Positions 36,150 to 43,924 of a stretch of DNA of 64,000 nucleotides are shown piece after piece. The notes under the pieces are model-generated. The model searched no databases. It was not told where the DNA came from and worked only from the letters and a program-made list of their open reading frames with translations. The DNA is taken from contig JAFTTR010000016.1 of assembly GCA_017466695.1 (NCBI GenBank), forward strand, positions 130,015 to 194,014, given 5' to 3'. This stretch comes from Alphaproteobacteria bacterium (lineage in GTDB: Bacteria > Pseudomonadota > Alphaproteobacteria > CAAHEQ01 > UBA3637). The position numbers and the translations under genes were made by a program. Position 1 is the first letter of the stretch, and each line of letters starts with the position of its first letter.

Positions 36150-36347
36150 TTATTTTTCTATACAAATTTCATCATAAACAAGGTTATTTCGGTCAATTTG
36201 CCGGATTGTTTCCGGAGTGTCATGTTCATAATCGGCGTAAATTGGTTCGTAAATCAGGCAAAAATCACCGTTTATATTTGTCGTGCAACCGGCGGATGCG
36301 GTCAATATCAACAACATTATTCCGTATCGTTTTAGCTTTTTGAACAT
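36150..36347 (-). CDS. Rz1-like outer-membrane spanin lipoprotein
   Basis: 65 aa: signal MFKKLKRYGIMLLILTASAG followed by the lipobox cysteine (SAGC, Cys about residue 21), then a short periplasmic part. It overlaps the 3' part of the upstream 73-aa gene in another frame, the arrangement typical of Rz/Rz1 pairs. It would reach from the outer membrane to the Rz-like partner and fuse the two membranes in the last step of lysis. It is the last visible gene of the prophage on this side. Confidence 0.8.
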   Translation of the reverse strand: MFKKLKRYGIMLLILTASAGCTTNINGDFCLIYEPIYADYEHDTPETIRQIDRNNLVYDEICIEK

Positions 36348-36486
36348 TTTCCAAGGTTCCTTTCATTGTTTTGACTTGTTCTTTATGTTTTCCTTTTTGG
36401 TAGCCCAGCAGGTATAAAATTGCCAAACCACCGCCGATAATCCAATATTTTGCTTTATTCCAAGCCGTTGTTATGAGTGTCCACAT
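36265..36486 (-). CDS. Rz-like inner-membrane spanin
   Basis: 73 aa: N-terminal membrane anchor (AKYWIIGGGLAILYLLGYQ) and a charged helical periplasmic tail (KEQVKTMKGTLENVQKAK) as in small Rz or DUF2681-type spanins. The Rz1-like lipoprotein starts inside it. Position after holin and endolysin supports the call. Confidence 0.72.
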   Translation of the reverse strand: MWTLITTAWNKAKYWIIGGGLAILYLLGYQKGKHKEQVKTMKGTLENVQKAKTIRNNVVDIDRIRRLHDKYKR

Positions 36487-36667
36487 TATTTTTTCCTTTC
36501 TTCAACCCAATATCTCGTACTCCGCTTACGCCAAGCACAATACCTAGTCCCATCAGCAGATATTCCCAATCCACGTTTGGGACACTAAAAAACGGGACAA
36601 CCACACAATTGTGGAATATCCCGTAGCACAAAATCCAACCTATTGTTGGTATCCATTTCCGTTTCAT
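36455..36667 (-). CDS. Putative holin
   Basis: 70 aa with two hydrophobic helices (TIGWILCYGIFHNCVVVPFF and WEYLLMGLGIVLGVSGVRD) and a charged C-terminus, resembling short HP1-like phage holins. It overlaps the endolysin gene by 4 bases and the Rz-like gene by 32. A holin permeabilises the inner membrane and times lysis. Confidence 0.72.
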   Translation of the reverse strand: MKRKWIPTIGWILCYGIFHNCVVVPFFSVPNVDWEYLLMGLGIVLGVSGVRDIGLKKGKNNVDTHNNGLE

Positions 36668-37077
36668 AGCAAAGCAATTCCTTTCTGAATGGTTTCGTTT
36701 GAATAAGGTTGCATTCCGTTTTCATGACGAATTATGGCCTTGATAAACACAGTTAAAGTACCGATTTCGGTCAAATCAACTTTACCATCCGGTGTGATAC
36801 CAAGCTGAGCGGACACACTTTGGATGTAGGCTTGTGTTTGGTTTTCATTCGGCGGAGCGTATCGGCTGATTATCTTTCTAGGTGTATCAAGGCCGTAGAG
36901 TTTTTGATAATTTTGCAAAAGTCTTGCCAACGCTCGGATACCATAAACGGCCGATATAAATACACAAAAGGACGGATCTTGTTCTTTCCCGTCCTGTTTT
37001 AATCCTAGCCAATTTTCTCCCCATCTGATGTTTCCAGGGTTATTGTTTCGAATGCCTCTTGGTAGTGTTTGGTTCAT
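36664..37077 (-). CDS. Phage endolysin (RGIRNNNPGNIR-type lytic enzyme)
   Basis: 137 aa. Begins with RGIRNNNPGNIRWGENW, the characteristic N-terminus of a family of phage structural/lytic proteins related to PRD1 P5-type muramidases, followed by SAVYGIRALARLLQNY and IISRYAPPNEN. No signal peptide, so release needs the adjacent holin. SD GGAG precedes the ATG. Confidence 0.8.
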   Translation of the reverse strand: MNQTLPRGIRNNNPGNIRWGENWLGLKQDGKEQDPSFCVFISAVYGIRALARLLQNYQKLYGLDTPRKIISRYAPPNENQTQAYIQSVSAQLGITPDGKVDLTEIGTLTVFIKAIIRHENGMQPYSNETIQKGIALL

Positions 37078-37291
37078 GATGTAAACTCCATATCATTTCT
37101 CTTAAGTCATCAATTTTTGTTTCTAATCGGGCAATGTGCGTTTGAGTTGCGTACTCTTTTGCCACCGCTACTTTGAATTCGTTTAAATCTCTTTCAACAC
37201 TTTTGATTTCCCTCCGTTGTTCTCCCAGTTTATAAAAAAACCAACCAAAGGCTGGCACACAAATGATTTGTAGGAATTGTATCCAATCCAT
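37040..37291 (-). CDS. Small membrane-anchored phage protein
   Basis: 83 aa: one N-terminal hydrophobic helix (FLQIICVPAFGWFFYKLG), then a coiled coil (IKSVERDLNEFKVAVAKEY and ARLETKIDDLREMIW). Similar small proteins accompany lysis genes in tailed phages, often as antiholin candidates. The function is not established. It overlaps the endolysin gene by 38 bases. Confidence 0.65.
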   Translation of the reverse strand: MDWIQFLQIICVPAFGWFFYKLGEQRREIKSVERDLNEFKVAVAKEYATQTHIARLETKIDDLREMIWSLHHEPNTTKRHSKQ

Positions 37292-37300
37292 GTCTTTCTC

Positions 37301-39529
37301 CTATTGATGTACTCGGCTATCTTCAATAACCGCTGTTATTTCTACCTTGGTGGAGCGTGGATGAATTCCCGTTACACGAGCAAGTACGCTCCATTTATCG
37401 GCTGTTCCAAAGGCAAAATGCGTTCTTTCCGCATCAGTGCCTGTTAAAATGTCAATGTCCGGTTCTTCAGATAAGACAACTTCGGTCGTCAATGCTCCGG
37501 GAGTGACGACAAAAGGTCCTGATAAAGACCCGTTTTTCTTTCTTAATGCCAAATAATGCGTTTGTCCTTCTTCAAACTTAACCGGTTCGGACAGGCTTAG
37601 TGTCAGACCTTTCTTTTCCGTCACTTCACCACCTTGGCCCCATTTAGCCATATCGTGAGTGATAGCGATCAGATCTCCATAACTCGGCACCAGTCCTTCC
37701 AGTTCTGTTGTGAAGTTGACAATACGTCTGCGGTATCGGTTGGCCAACGCCATATAAGTTGCTTCTCTTAATGCTTGGTCTTTGTTTGTACATCCAAATA
37801 GTTCAACTGTCGCTGTTTTATCAGAAGAAGAGCCTTCAAATGAACCCACAATTTCGGATGTTTTCCATGTCTTTTCCGAAAAATACTGAACGCAAACACT
37901 GTCGGCTGTGTCCTCTGAAGGCATGACATATTGTATAGACAAGCTGTTCTTTACAATATTTCGTGGTCCGAAGAGTGCCACCGGTATGTTTTTCGGCTCG
38001 TCTCGGACGAAACGAACGATGCCACCTTGAATAAAAGGTATGGCACGCCCAACTCGGGCTGTTCGTGATAAAGCCTCATAAACCGTCAGTTTGCTATCAA
38101 ACACACCGTTAAATGTATCGCCTCGAGCAGACCAAGTCTGATCCAAGTTATAAAGGGCCTGAATATCTATGGATTTATCTCGAAGATCGGCACCATAAGA
38201 TGCTTTCAATATGTCTGCTAACGCCCAAGCAATTGAACATGTTGGTTCTGCTGAAACTGTCCATCCTGATAATGGATGCCATTTTTTAAGCCTTCGTGTT
38301 ACAATGCAATTTACCATACGAGATGAACGCTGTGACAGATTATCGGTAGCTCTCATCGTAATAGCAAGCAAGGTTACATTGCCATAGTCTTTTTCTGAAA
38401 CAACATACCCTTTGCAACTGGCCCAACGGATTTCATGACCGGCACGAGATGATGTATCTTTTGTGTCTGTTCTGGTGGCACGAACCTCGTATCGTCCTTG
38501 AGGAACGTCGTAGGTATATGTCTTATACATAGCGTTGTGATTATTGCTTGTAATTGTCTCATTTCCCAATGTATACCACTCTCCGTATGGTGCGTCATAA
38601 TCATCAATTGCACGCACTTCTATAGTCCAATTTATTGTTTTATTAGACATAGAACCATCGTCATTTGCATAGTAACAGCCTCTTTGAAAGGCCACATCAA
38701 TTTCTATCTGGTTTATTTTTGTTTCTGATGGATTTAAAATAAATGGTCCACATATTTTATCTAACAGTAATTCTTGGCCTGATACTTCTGTTGATGTTAC
38801 AACGTCTTCATTAAAAAGAGTATTTTTTTCTCCCGGTTTAATTATTTGACAGTTAATTTCTTCAAATGAACTAATTGGTGTATCCTCAATACGAATTTGT
38901 TCTACATCATACTCACCTTGCCCTATACAGTGCAATTGATAGACATATTGTTCGTTATCAATATATTTATAATAAGGCTGGCTGGCAAAATCCGGATAAA
39001 TCAAGTGCCGTCCATAAATAACCGGAATAGGATTACCAAGGCGAGCTTGATTACCTTGAGCCTGTAAGGAATAAGTTGGGCTTTGCGTTAGACTTGATGA
39101 AGTCATACCATTTAAGGAGGCCTTTGGCGTAGGCACAAAGGTGTTGATTAAAATTCCACCACCGACAGAAACAGCTGCTGCTGCAACTCCACCCCAAACG
39201 GCACCATATGCGGCTCCCACCGCACCGCCAGTATAAACAGTAGCAACAATCAAAGCTACAGTTAAAACAACTTGTAATGGATTTGAGCTTTTACCACCTC
39301 CGCCACCCAGCGGCAGAGCAACAAAACTTACCACCGATTTTTGATGTAGGGTTATGTTCCAGTCTTTCCGAAGTTTTGCTACACCGTCAACAAGGCAGAC
39401 TGTTGGGCGAGTTAAATCTATCTTCTGCTCTTTGACGATTTGCCAAACGGTCTGTTTTCCGGACAAGGCTTTGCTTATCCGTCCTTTGTTTGGATTAAAC
39501 GGATTTGTTAGATAATTAAAATAAACCAT
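37301..39529 (-). CDS. Tail tip / host-specificity protein (lambda J-like)
   Basis: 742 aa. An N-terminal region with a hydrophobic Gly/Ala-rich stretch (about residues 85-140) is followed by a central tail-tip domain (PVIYGRHLIYPDF, GQGEYDVEQIRIEDT) and beta-rich domains (LVPSYGDLIAITHD). Position after the NlpC/P60 protein and before the lysis genes matches lambda J. It would form the central tip and contact the host receptor. Confidence 0.88.
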   Translation of the reverse strand: MVYFNYLTNPFNPNKGRISKALSGKQTVWQIVKEQKIDLTRPTVCLVDGVAKLRKDWNITLHQKSVVSFVALPLGGGGGKSSNPLQVVLTVALIVATVYTGGAVGAAYGAVWGGVAAAAVSVGGGILINTFVPTPKASLNGMTSSSLTQSPTYSLQAQGNQARLGNPIPVIYGRHLIYPDFASQPYYKYIDNEQYVYQLHCIGQGEYDVEQIRIEDTPISSFEEINCQIIKPGEKNTLFNEDVVTSTEVSGQELLLDKICGPFILNPSETKINQIEIDVAFQRGCYYANDDGSMSNKTINWTIEVRAIDDYDAPYGEWYTLGNETITSNNHNAMYKTYTYDVPQGRYEVRATRTDTKDTSSRAGHEIRWASCKGYVVSEKDYGNVTLLAITMRATDNLSQRSSRMVNCIVTRRLKKWHPLSGWTVSAEPTCSIAWALADILKASYGADLRDKSIDIQALYNLDQTWSARGDTFNGVFDSKLTVYEALSRTARVGRAIPFIQGGIVRFVRDEPKNIPVALFGPRNIVKNSLSIQYVMPSEDTADSVCVQYFSEKTWKTSEIVGSFEGSSSDKTATVELFGCTNKDQALREATYMALANRYRRRIVNFTTELEGLVPSYGDLIAITHDMAKWGQGGEVTEKKGLTLSLSEPVKFEEGQTHYLALRKKNGSLSGPFVVTPGALTTEVVLSEEPDIDILTGTDAERTHFAFGTADKWSVLARVTGIHPRSTKVEITAVIEDSRVHQ

Positions 39530-39534
39530 TGTTT

Positions 39535-39939
39535 TTAACTTTCTTTCACTCGGTAATAACTGTCAAGGAACCAACCGCAGGTGTTTAATGAACGGACATT
39601 TTGAAAAACAACACCGCTGTCTCTGACACAGTGCAAAACGCCACCGCCGTCTATGTCTAACCATAAACCGGCATGAACGGGGTTTTTCGACTGCCTCATT
39701 AAAACAACATCCCCGTTTTGAGGGGATGATACTTCGATAAAGGCTCTAAATGCTAAATCTGTTCGAAATGCATGAAGGACATCTCTTAGGTTATTCGGAT
39801 TGATGTTGACGGGTGGCACATCATAGCCAAACTCGTGTAACAGCACATAACGGACAAAGCCCCAACAATCAAATTCGTCAGGGCCTTGACAACCTGCAAC
39901 CCATGGTCGCCCGATATATTTTAATGCAAAATGTGTCAT
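39535..39939 (-). CDS. NlpC/P60-family tail assembly peptidase (lambda K-like)
   Basis: 134 aa with the catalytic cysteine in GPDEFDCWGFVRYV and the histidine in VHAGLWL, the NlpC/P60 signature. Lambda K-type proteins are tail-tip components that can cut peptidoglycan stems. Overlaps the DUF1833 gene by 4 bases. Confidence 0.9.
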   Translation of the reverse strand: MTHFALKYIGRPWVAGCQGPDEFDCWGFVRYVLLHEFGYDVPPVNINPNNLRDVLHAFRTDLAFRAFIEVSSPQNGDVVLMRQSKNPVHAGLWLDIDGGGVLHCVRDSGVVFQNVRSLNTCGWFLDSYYRVKES

Positions 39940-40478
39940 CTCGATAATCCCGGATATTTTTTAACGGTGTAGTTTTCAGCAGGAAACGACTTGTTGCCGA
40001 TGTCCATCATGCGAGCTGTGGCCGATATTTTAGAAATGTCTGCCGAAACCTCGGTAATGACCAAAGTAATCGGTGGATCCATCTGCGGATAGCTACAATC
40101 TGTAGATAAATAAGGGCGATAAGTCATTTCGATCATTTCTTGTGTTTCAATAGCTCGATCCAAATACTGCATGAGTTCTGTTGAAACATTATCCAAAGTT
40201 AATGTAATTTCAGGTACTGGTATAGCTTCAACAGGAGGTAATTCAAGATCAAAAGCCATAGATACAAACTCAACATATTCTCCGGCATTCATGGGTGCGT
40301 TTTTTTCTAAAGCACAAGCATGACTGATATTATCTCTAACAACCCGAATGGCTGTAGGTTTTCCATCTTCATCCACAAAGGATGGATGCCTTAATTCTAA
40401 TGTATGTAAGATTGTCGTATTACTTGGAGCTGAAGCATACGCTTCTTGAAGTGCCTCTGATAAAGTAGTATCTGTCAT
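39936..40478 (-). CDS. DUF1833-family phage tail protein (lambda L position)
   Basis: 180 aa; HTLELRHPSFVDEDGKPTAI, FVSMAFDLELPPVE and ISKISATARMMDIGNKSFP are typical of the DUF1833 tail proteins that accompany NlpC/P60 and J-like genes. Probably a tail-tip ring component equivalent to lambda L. Confidence 0.82.
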   Translation of the reverse strand: MTDTTLSEALQEAYASAPSNTTILHTLELRHPSFVDEDGKPTAIRVVRDNISHACALEKNAPMNAGEYVEFVSMAFDLELPPVEAIPVPEITLTLDNVSTELMQYLDRAIETQEMIEMTYRPYLSTDCSYPQMDPPITLVITEVSADISKISATARMMDIGNKSFPAENYTVKKYPGLSR

Positions 40479-41177
40479 TTATGATTTTCCTTGATAAATT
40501 ATTTTTACATAACCTGCTGAACCATACGAATGAGAAAAACCTGCTACAGTATTTCTATAATAACGAGTTGTTGCAGAGCCTCCAGACCCGGCACCATATG
40601 GTGGATATGGAGATGCCACAGTACTAACAGAAACTGTTCCGTCTTTATTTCCTGTCCACCAACGGTTATAAGTTCCTGCTGTACCACTACTTATTTTTAT
40701 TGAAGATGTTAATGCTGAGCTATCGTATGAAGCCACTGTACCTCCAGCTCCTCCTTCTTGGGTCACTGGATTTCCAAAGCCTGCAAGTCCACGTCCACCT
40801 CCATTTACACTACAGAGCAAACCTACGCTTGTTGAACCACCAGCTGTAGAAGCCGCAACACCGGCAGCAGCCATTGTTGCAGATGTCCCTAAAGCACCCA
40901 CAATTACGGATTGAGTTCCTGCATTTACTTTAAAAATTCCATGCACAACAGCTCCGGAACCACCACTTGCTGCCACAGCGATGGTATATTGCTGACCACC
41001 AATAGCCATCAAACCTGCACCACCACCGCCACCAACAGCGATAATTTCATATAACCCGTCTTCCGACAAGTCTACGGAATACATCCCAGCGGTTGCAGAT
41101 TCAAATATGACAGTTCCTTTGGGAATTCCTCCTGCATCAGTTGAAGCCATCAATAACTGTTTTGAAAATATTTTCAT
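40479..41177 (-). CDS. Glycine-rich tail fibre/tip accessory protein
   Basis: 232 aa, very rich in Gly, Ala, Ser and Thr, with AVGGGGGAGLMAIGG, VNGGGRGLAGFGN and GAGSGGSATTRY, and a C-terminal YGSAGYVKIIYQGKS. The pattern matches glycine-rich domains at the distal end of phage fibres that form polyglycine sandwiches and determine receptor binding. It directly follows three repeat-bearing fibre genes. Confidence 0.75.
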   Translation of the reverse strand: MKIFSKQLLMASTDAGGIPKGTVIFESATAGMYSVDLSEDGLYEIIAVGGGGGAGLMAIGGQQYTIAVAASGGSGAVVHGIFKVNAGTQSVIVGALGTSATMAAAGVAASTAGGSTSVGLLCSVNGGGRGLAGFGNPVTQEGGAGGTVASYDSSALTSSIKISSGTAGTYNRWWTGNKDGTVSVSTVASPYPPYGAGSGGSATTRYYRNTVAGFSHSYGSAGYVKIIYQGKS

Positions 41178-41732
41178 TTATTCTACTCCAATAGCAATAG
41201 CCCCAACAACCCATTCACTACCGTTATGTTCATAGACGATATTGTATTTCCCGGTTTCAAATGTTGGAGCTTTTTTAGAAAAATAAGTTGAAGTTCCCAA
41301 ATTAATTGTTTGAGCTGATGTTAAATTTACTTGCACTAGAATTTGATGAAAAACAGTATGAGTAGTTATGTTTGGCAATGAAAAAGTAACTGTCCCTGTT
41401 GGAGATATTCTATTTACAGAATTGTCTGCCAATGAGACCGTCCCACTAGATGCCAACGTTGTTACGCTTTGATTTTTCAGAGCATAAGTTGAACTGATAT
41501 TATTTCCATTGGCATCTGCTGTTGCTTTATTTGCGGTTGCCGTTACATCCAATTTACCAGAAAGGGCGGAATAAACCGCCCCTGAAGTAATGGCTTTTTC
41601 AGAACCGGAAACCGGCGAACTTTCTAATTTTACAGTTCCATTGGTGCTTGATGTCGCCTCTGGAAGATTTTCAGTATATGGATATAAATAATCTCCATCT
41701 AAATTCTTCAATTTCACATTTCTGTTTACCAT
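41178..41732 (-). CDS. Tail fibre segment with shared repeat module
   Basis: 184 aa. Begins with NVKLKNLDGDYLYPYTENLP, then TNGTVKLESSPVSGSEKAIT and KATADANGNNISSTYAL, a module also present in the next two genes upstream. The C-terminal ~80 residues form a beta-rich domain (VHQILVQVNLTSAQTINLG). Probably a distal fibre subunit. Confidence 0.75.
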   Translation of the reverse strand: MVNRNVKLKNLDGDYLYPYTENLPEATSSTNGTVKLESSPVSGSEKAITSGAVYSALSGKLDVTATANKATADANGNNISSTYALKNQSVTTLASSGTVSLADNSVNRISPTGTVTFSLPNITTHTVFHQILVQVNLTSAQTINLGTSTYFSKKAPTFETGKYNIVYEHNGSEWVVGAIAIGVE

Positions 41733-41744
41733 TTTGTTTTTCCT

Positions 41745-42515
41745 TTACATTTCTTCGTATGAAATTACATCACTTAATTTGGCATAGGTTGAAGATATCT
41801 CATTACCTTCCGCATCTGCTGTTGCTTTTGCAGCTGTTCCGGTCAAAGATAAAGCACCAATATCGGAAGCTGTTAAAGATATGTTTTCTGCTAACGATTT
41901 ATTATTAATCGTTCTAGAAGATGGAACATAATCTGTTAAATCTAATTTTTGAGCCTCCATAATGGATACTTTAAAGTAGCCGATTTGAATACTTCCATTC
42001 TGATTAATTTCGCTAATAAAGTTATCATCTGTTGTGTAACTGTATTGAACCGTATTTGCCTCAACAGTATAAATCCACAAATCAGGAACATTTAAAGCCT
42101 GAATAAAGAGGTTATCTCCAATCTTATAAGCATCTTTTGAAACAGTATTTAATGCTGAAATCAAATCAGAATAAGAAGAAAAAGAAGAAGCTCTTGAACG
42201 ACCTTCAGCAATACTTTTTGCATTTGTTGCAATACTTTCAACCTCTGATAATTCTGTTTTTGTTGCATAGGTTGTTGTGATAACATTACCTTCTGCATCT
42301 GCTGTTGCTTTTGAAGCTGTTCCTGTTTTATCAAGTTTTGCATCAAAAGCTGTTTTGGCCGCACCTGAGGTTAATGCATTTGTTGAATTTTCAGTTGGTG
42401 TCTTATCCAATTGAACAACACCTTTAGCTGTTTCTGTGGCCGTTGGTAAGTTTTCCGTATAGGGATATAAATAATCACCAGCAGCGTTTTTGAGTTTGAT
42501 TTTTTTTGTTGCCAT
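41745..42515 (-). CDS. Tail fibre protein with duplicated TADAEGN module
   Basis: 256 aa. N-terminal KIKLKNAAGDYLYPYTENLP and GVVQLDKTPTENSTNALTSG. The element KATADAEGN(V/E)I appears twice (about residues 68 and 236) around a ~130-residue middle domain (LFIQALNVPDLWIYTVEAN). Contains the typical phage fibre repeat A.G.V.L. Located between related fibre genes. Confidence 0.75.
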   Translation of the reverse strand: MATKKIKLKNAAGDYLYPYTENLPTATETAKGVVQLDKTPTENSTNALTSGAAKTAFDAKLDKTGTASKATADAEGNVITTTYATKTELSEVESIATNAKSIAEGRSRASSFSSYSDLISALNTVSKDAYKIGDNLFIQALNVPDLWIYTVEANTVQYSYTTDDNFISEINQNGSIQIGYFKVSIMEAQKLDLTDYVPSSRTINNKSLAENISLTASDIGALSLTGTAAKATADAEGNEISSTYAKLSDVISYEEM

Positions 42516-42530
42516 GTTTGTCTCCTAAGG

Positions 42531-42767
42531 CTAGTTTGTTTCTTCATAAAAAATTACGTCATTAATTTTGGCGTAAGTTTCACTAATAATGTTGCCCGAA
42601 GCATCTGCAGAAGCTCGAGCAGCGGTATCAGTAGCACCAAGTTTTTTCTCCAAAGCAGAATAAACAGCACCGGAAGAAATAATATTGTCGCTACCTGATT
42701 GCGGTTGGGCATCAAAGGATTTCTGATTTAATCTTGATGCCGGAATTTTACTTGTATCAGTTGTCAT
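42531..42767 (-). CDS. Short tail fibre module protein
   Basis: 78 aa consisting of essentially one module: SDNIISSGAVYSALEKKL and ARASADASGNIISETYAKIN, then VIFYEETN, which resembles the C-termini of its neighbours (VISYEEM, IVYEDM). It looks like a duplicated and shortened fibre unit. Confidence 0.68.
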   Translation of the reverse strand: MTTDTSKIPASRLNQKSFDAQPQSGSDNIISSGAVYSALEKKLGATDTAARASADASGNIISETYAKINDVIFYEETN

Positions 42768-42777
42768 CTTTCACTCC

Positions 42778-43437
42778 TTACATATCTTCATAGACAATTG
42801 CCCCAACTAAAGTGGATAATGTTTGGATATCGTGTAAATATTTTACACTCCATCGTTCTCCTGAACTTAACGGATTAACAAGAACAACCGACTTTCCATC
42901 GCTGGATAGACGATAGTTTTCTGGCAAAAGAGCGGTATTTTCTATGATAACAGATAAGATCTGATTATCCGTTCCTAACACATCATTTGATAAAGGTAAT
43001 AAAACTTGGTTAGCTATAGCTATACCATTTATTGTTGTTGGATAACTACCAATCGTACTTTTTCTTGCTAATTCTACCCAGCCTCTAGCTGAGTGTGTTC
43101 CTCCTTCCTTTGCTACTTCTTCATCTGATCCTTCAGCCCAAATTTTAGCATTGTCAGCAATAAGAACTTTTTCAGACACTATTTTTTCAGATTCTTGGCA
43201 AATTATTGCTTTTTCACGAGCAATTTCAGCAGATGTTTGTGCAATTTCTACGATATCATTACTATCAGATGTGATTGAAACTCTAATATCCTTTATGGCT
43301 TTAGCAACAGTGGGAACTTCTCCATTTTCTGTATTAACAGTAGATAATTCATCACCATGAACAATAGCGTGAAAGAGCGATGAATCGTTTTCTGTTATAT
43401 CAACAGCTTGATTTAATCTTTTTTGTATATCAGACAT
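42778..43437 (-). CDS. Proximal tail fibre protein
   Basis: 219 aa. An N-terminal helical part (ITSDSNDIVEIAQTSAEIAR) is followed by WAEGSDEEVAKEGGTHSARG, the motif common in proximal phage tail fibres, then a beta domain ending in VGAIVYEDM. Likely the fibre that attaches to the tail tip. Confidence 0.78.
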   Translation of the reverse strand: MSDIQKRLNQAVDITENDSSLFHAIVHGDELSTVNTENGEVPTVAKAIKDIRVSITSDSNDIVEIAQTSAEIAREKAIICQESEKIVSEKVLIADNAKIWAEGSDEEVAKEGGTHSARGWVELARKSTIGSYPTTINGIAIANQVLLPLSNDVLGTDNQILSVIIENTALLPENYRLSSDGKSVVLVNPLSSGERWSVKYLHDIQTLSTLVGAIVYEDM

Positions 43438-43447
43438 TGGAAACCTC

Positions 43448-43924
43448 TTAATTTAGATTTATGGGTAAAATATTGTGAACTAAAACATGAAGACGAGAAT
43501 TCATAATCTCTAAATCTCGCATATTTATTTCTGATAAAATATCCATTTCAGCTTCGGATAATGTTGGCCTATCACGTATTTCAAGCTCTGAAGATACTAT
43601 CCATAAAAGACCATTTAGTAAGCTCGCTTCAAACTGTTGTGTGAAACGTGCTTCCTGCTCTATCAAGCCTAATCCTCCTAAAAGAGTGATATAAAACCAT
43701 TCAGCTCCTTCCTGTGAGTGGTACTTATACCATGCTTCAAAAAGTGAAAATTGTTCATGATTCATAGTCCATTTAACCGTAATTTTAGACGGCGTTTGGG
43801 TGTAACGCCGTCTTTGTCTTGCCGGTCCTGATTCCATTTCTGTGCGAATAATTGCTTCATCAGGTTTGATGGAATATCCTTCAACCGTTGGATATGGTAA
43901 TTTTTTAGGAAAATATACTGTCAT
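43448..43924 (-). CDS. Minor tail protein (lambda M position)
   Basis: 158 aa: KLPYPTVEGYSIKPDEAIIR, RTEMESGPARQRRRYTQTP and FEAWYKYHSQEGAEWFYITL, a pattern frequent in siphophage tail proteins encoded just after the tape measure gene. Overlaps the tape measure gene by 4 bases. Confidence 0.75.
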   Translation of the reverse strand: MTVYFPKKLPYPTVEGYSIKPDEAIIRTEMESGPARQRRRYTQTPSKITVKWTMNHEQFSLFEAWYKYHSQEGAEWFYITLLGGLGLIEQEARFTQQFEASLLNGLLWIVSSELEIRDRPTLSEAEMDILSEINMRDLEIMNSRLHVLVHNILPINLN

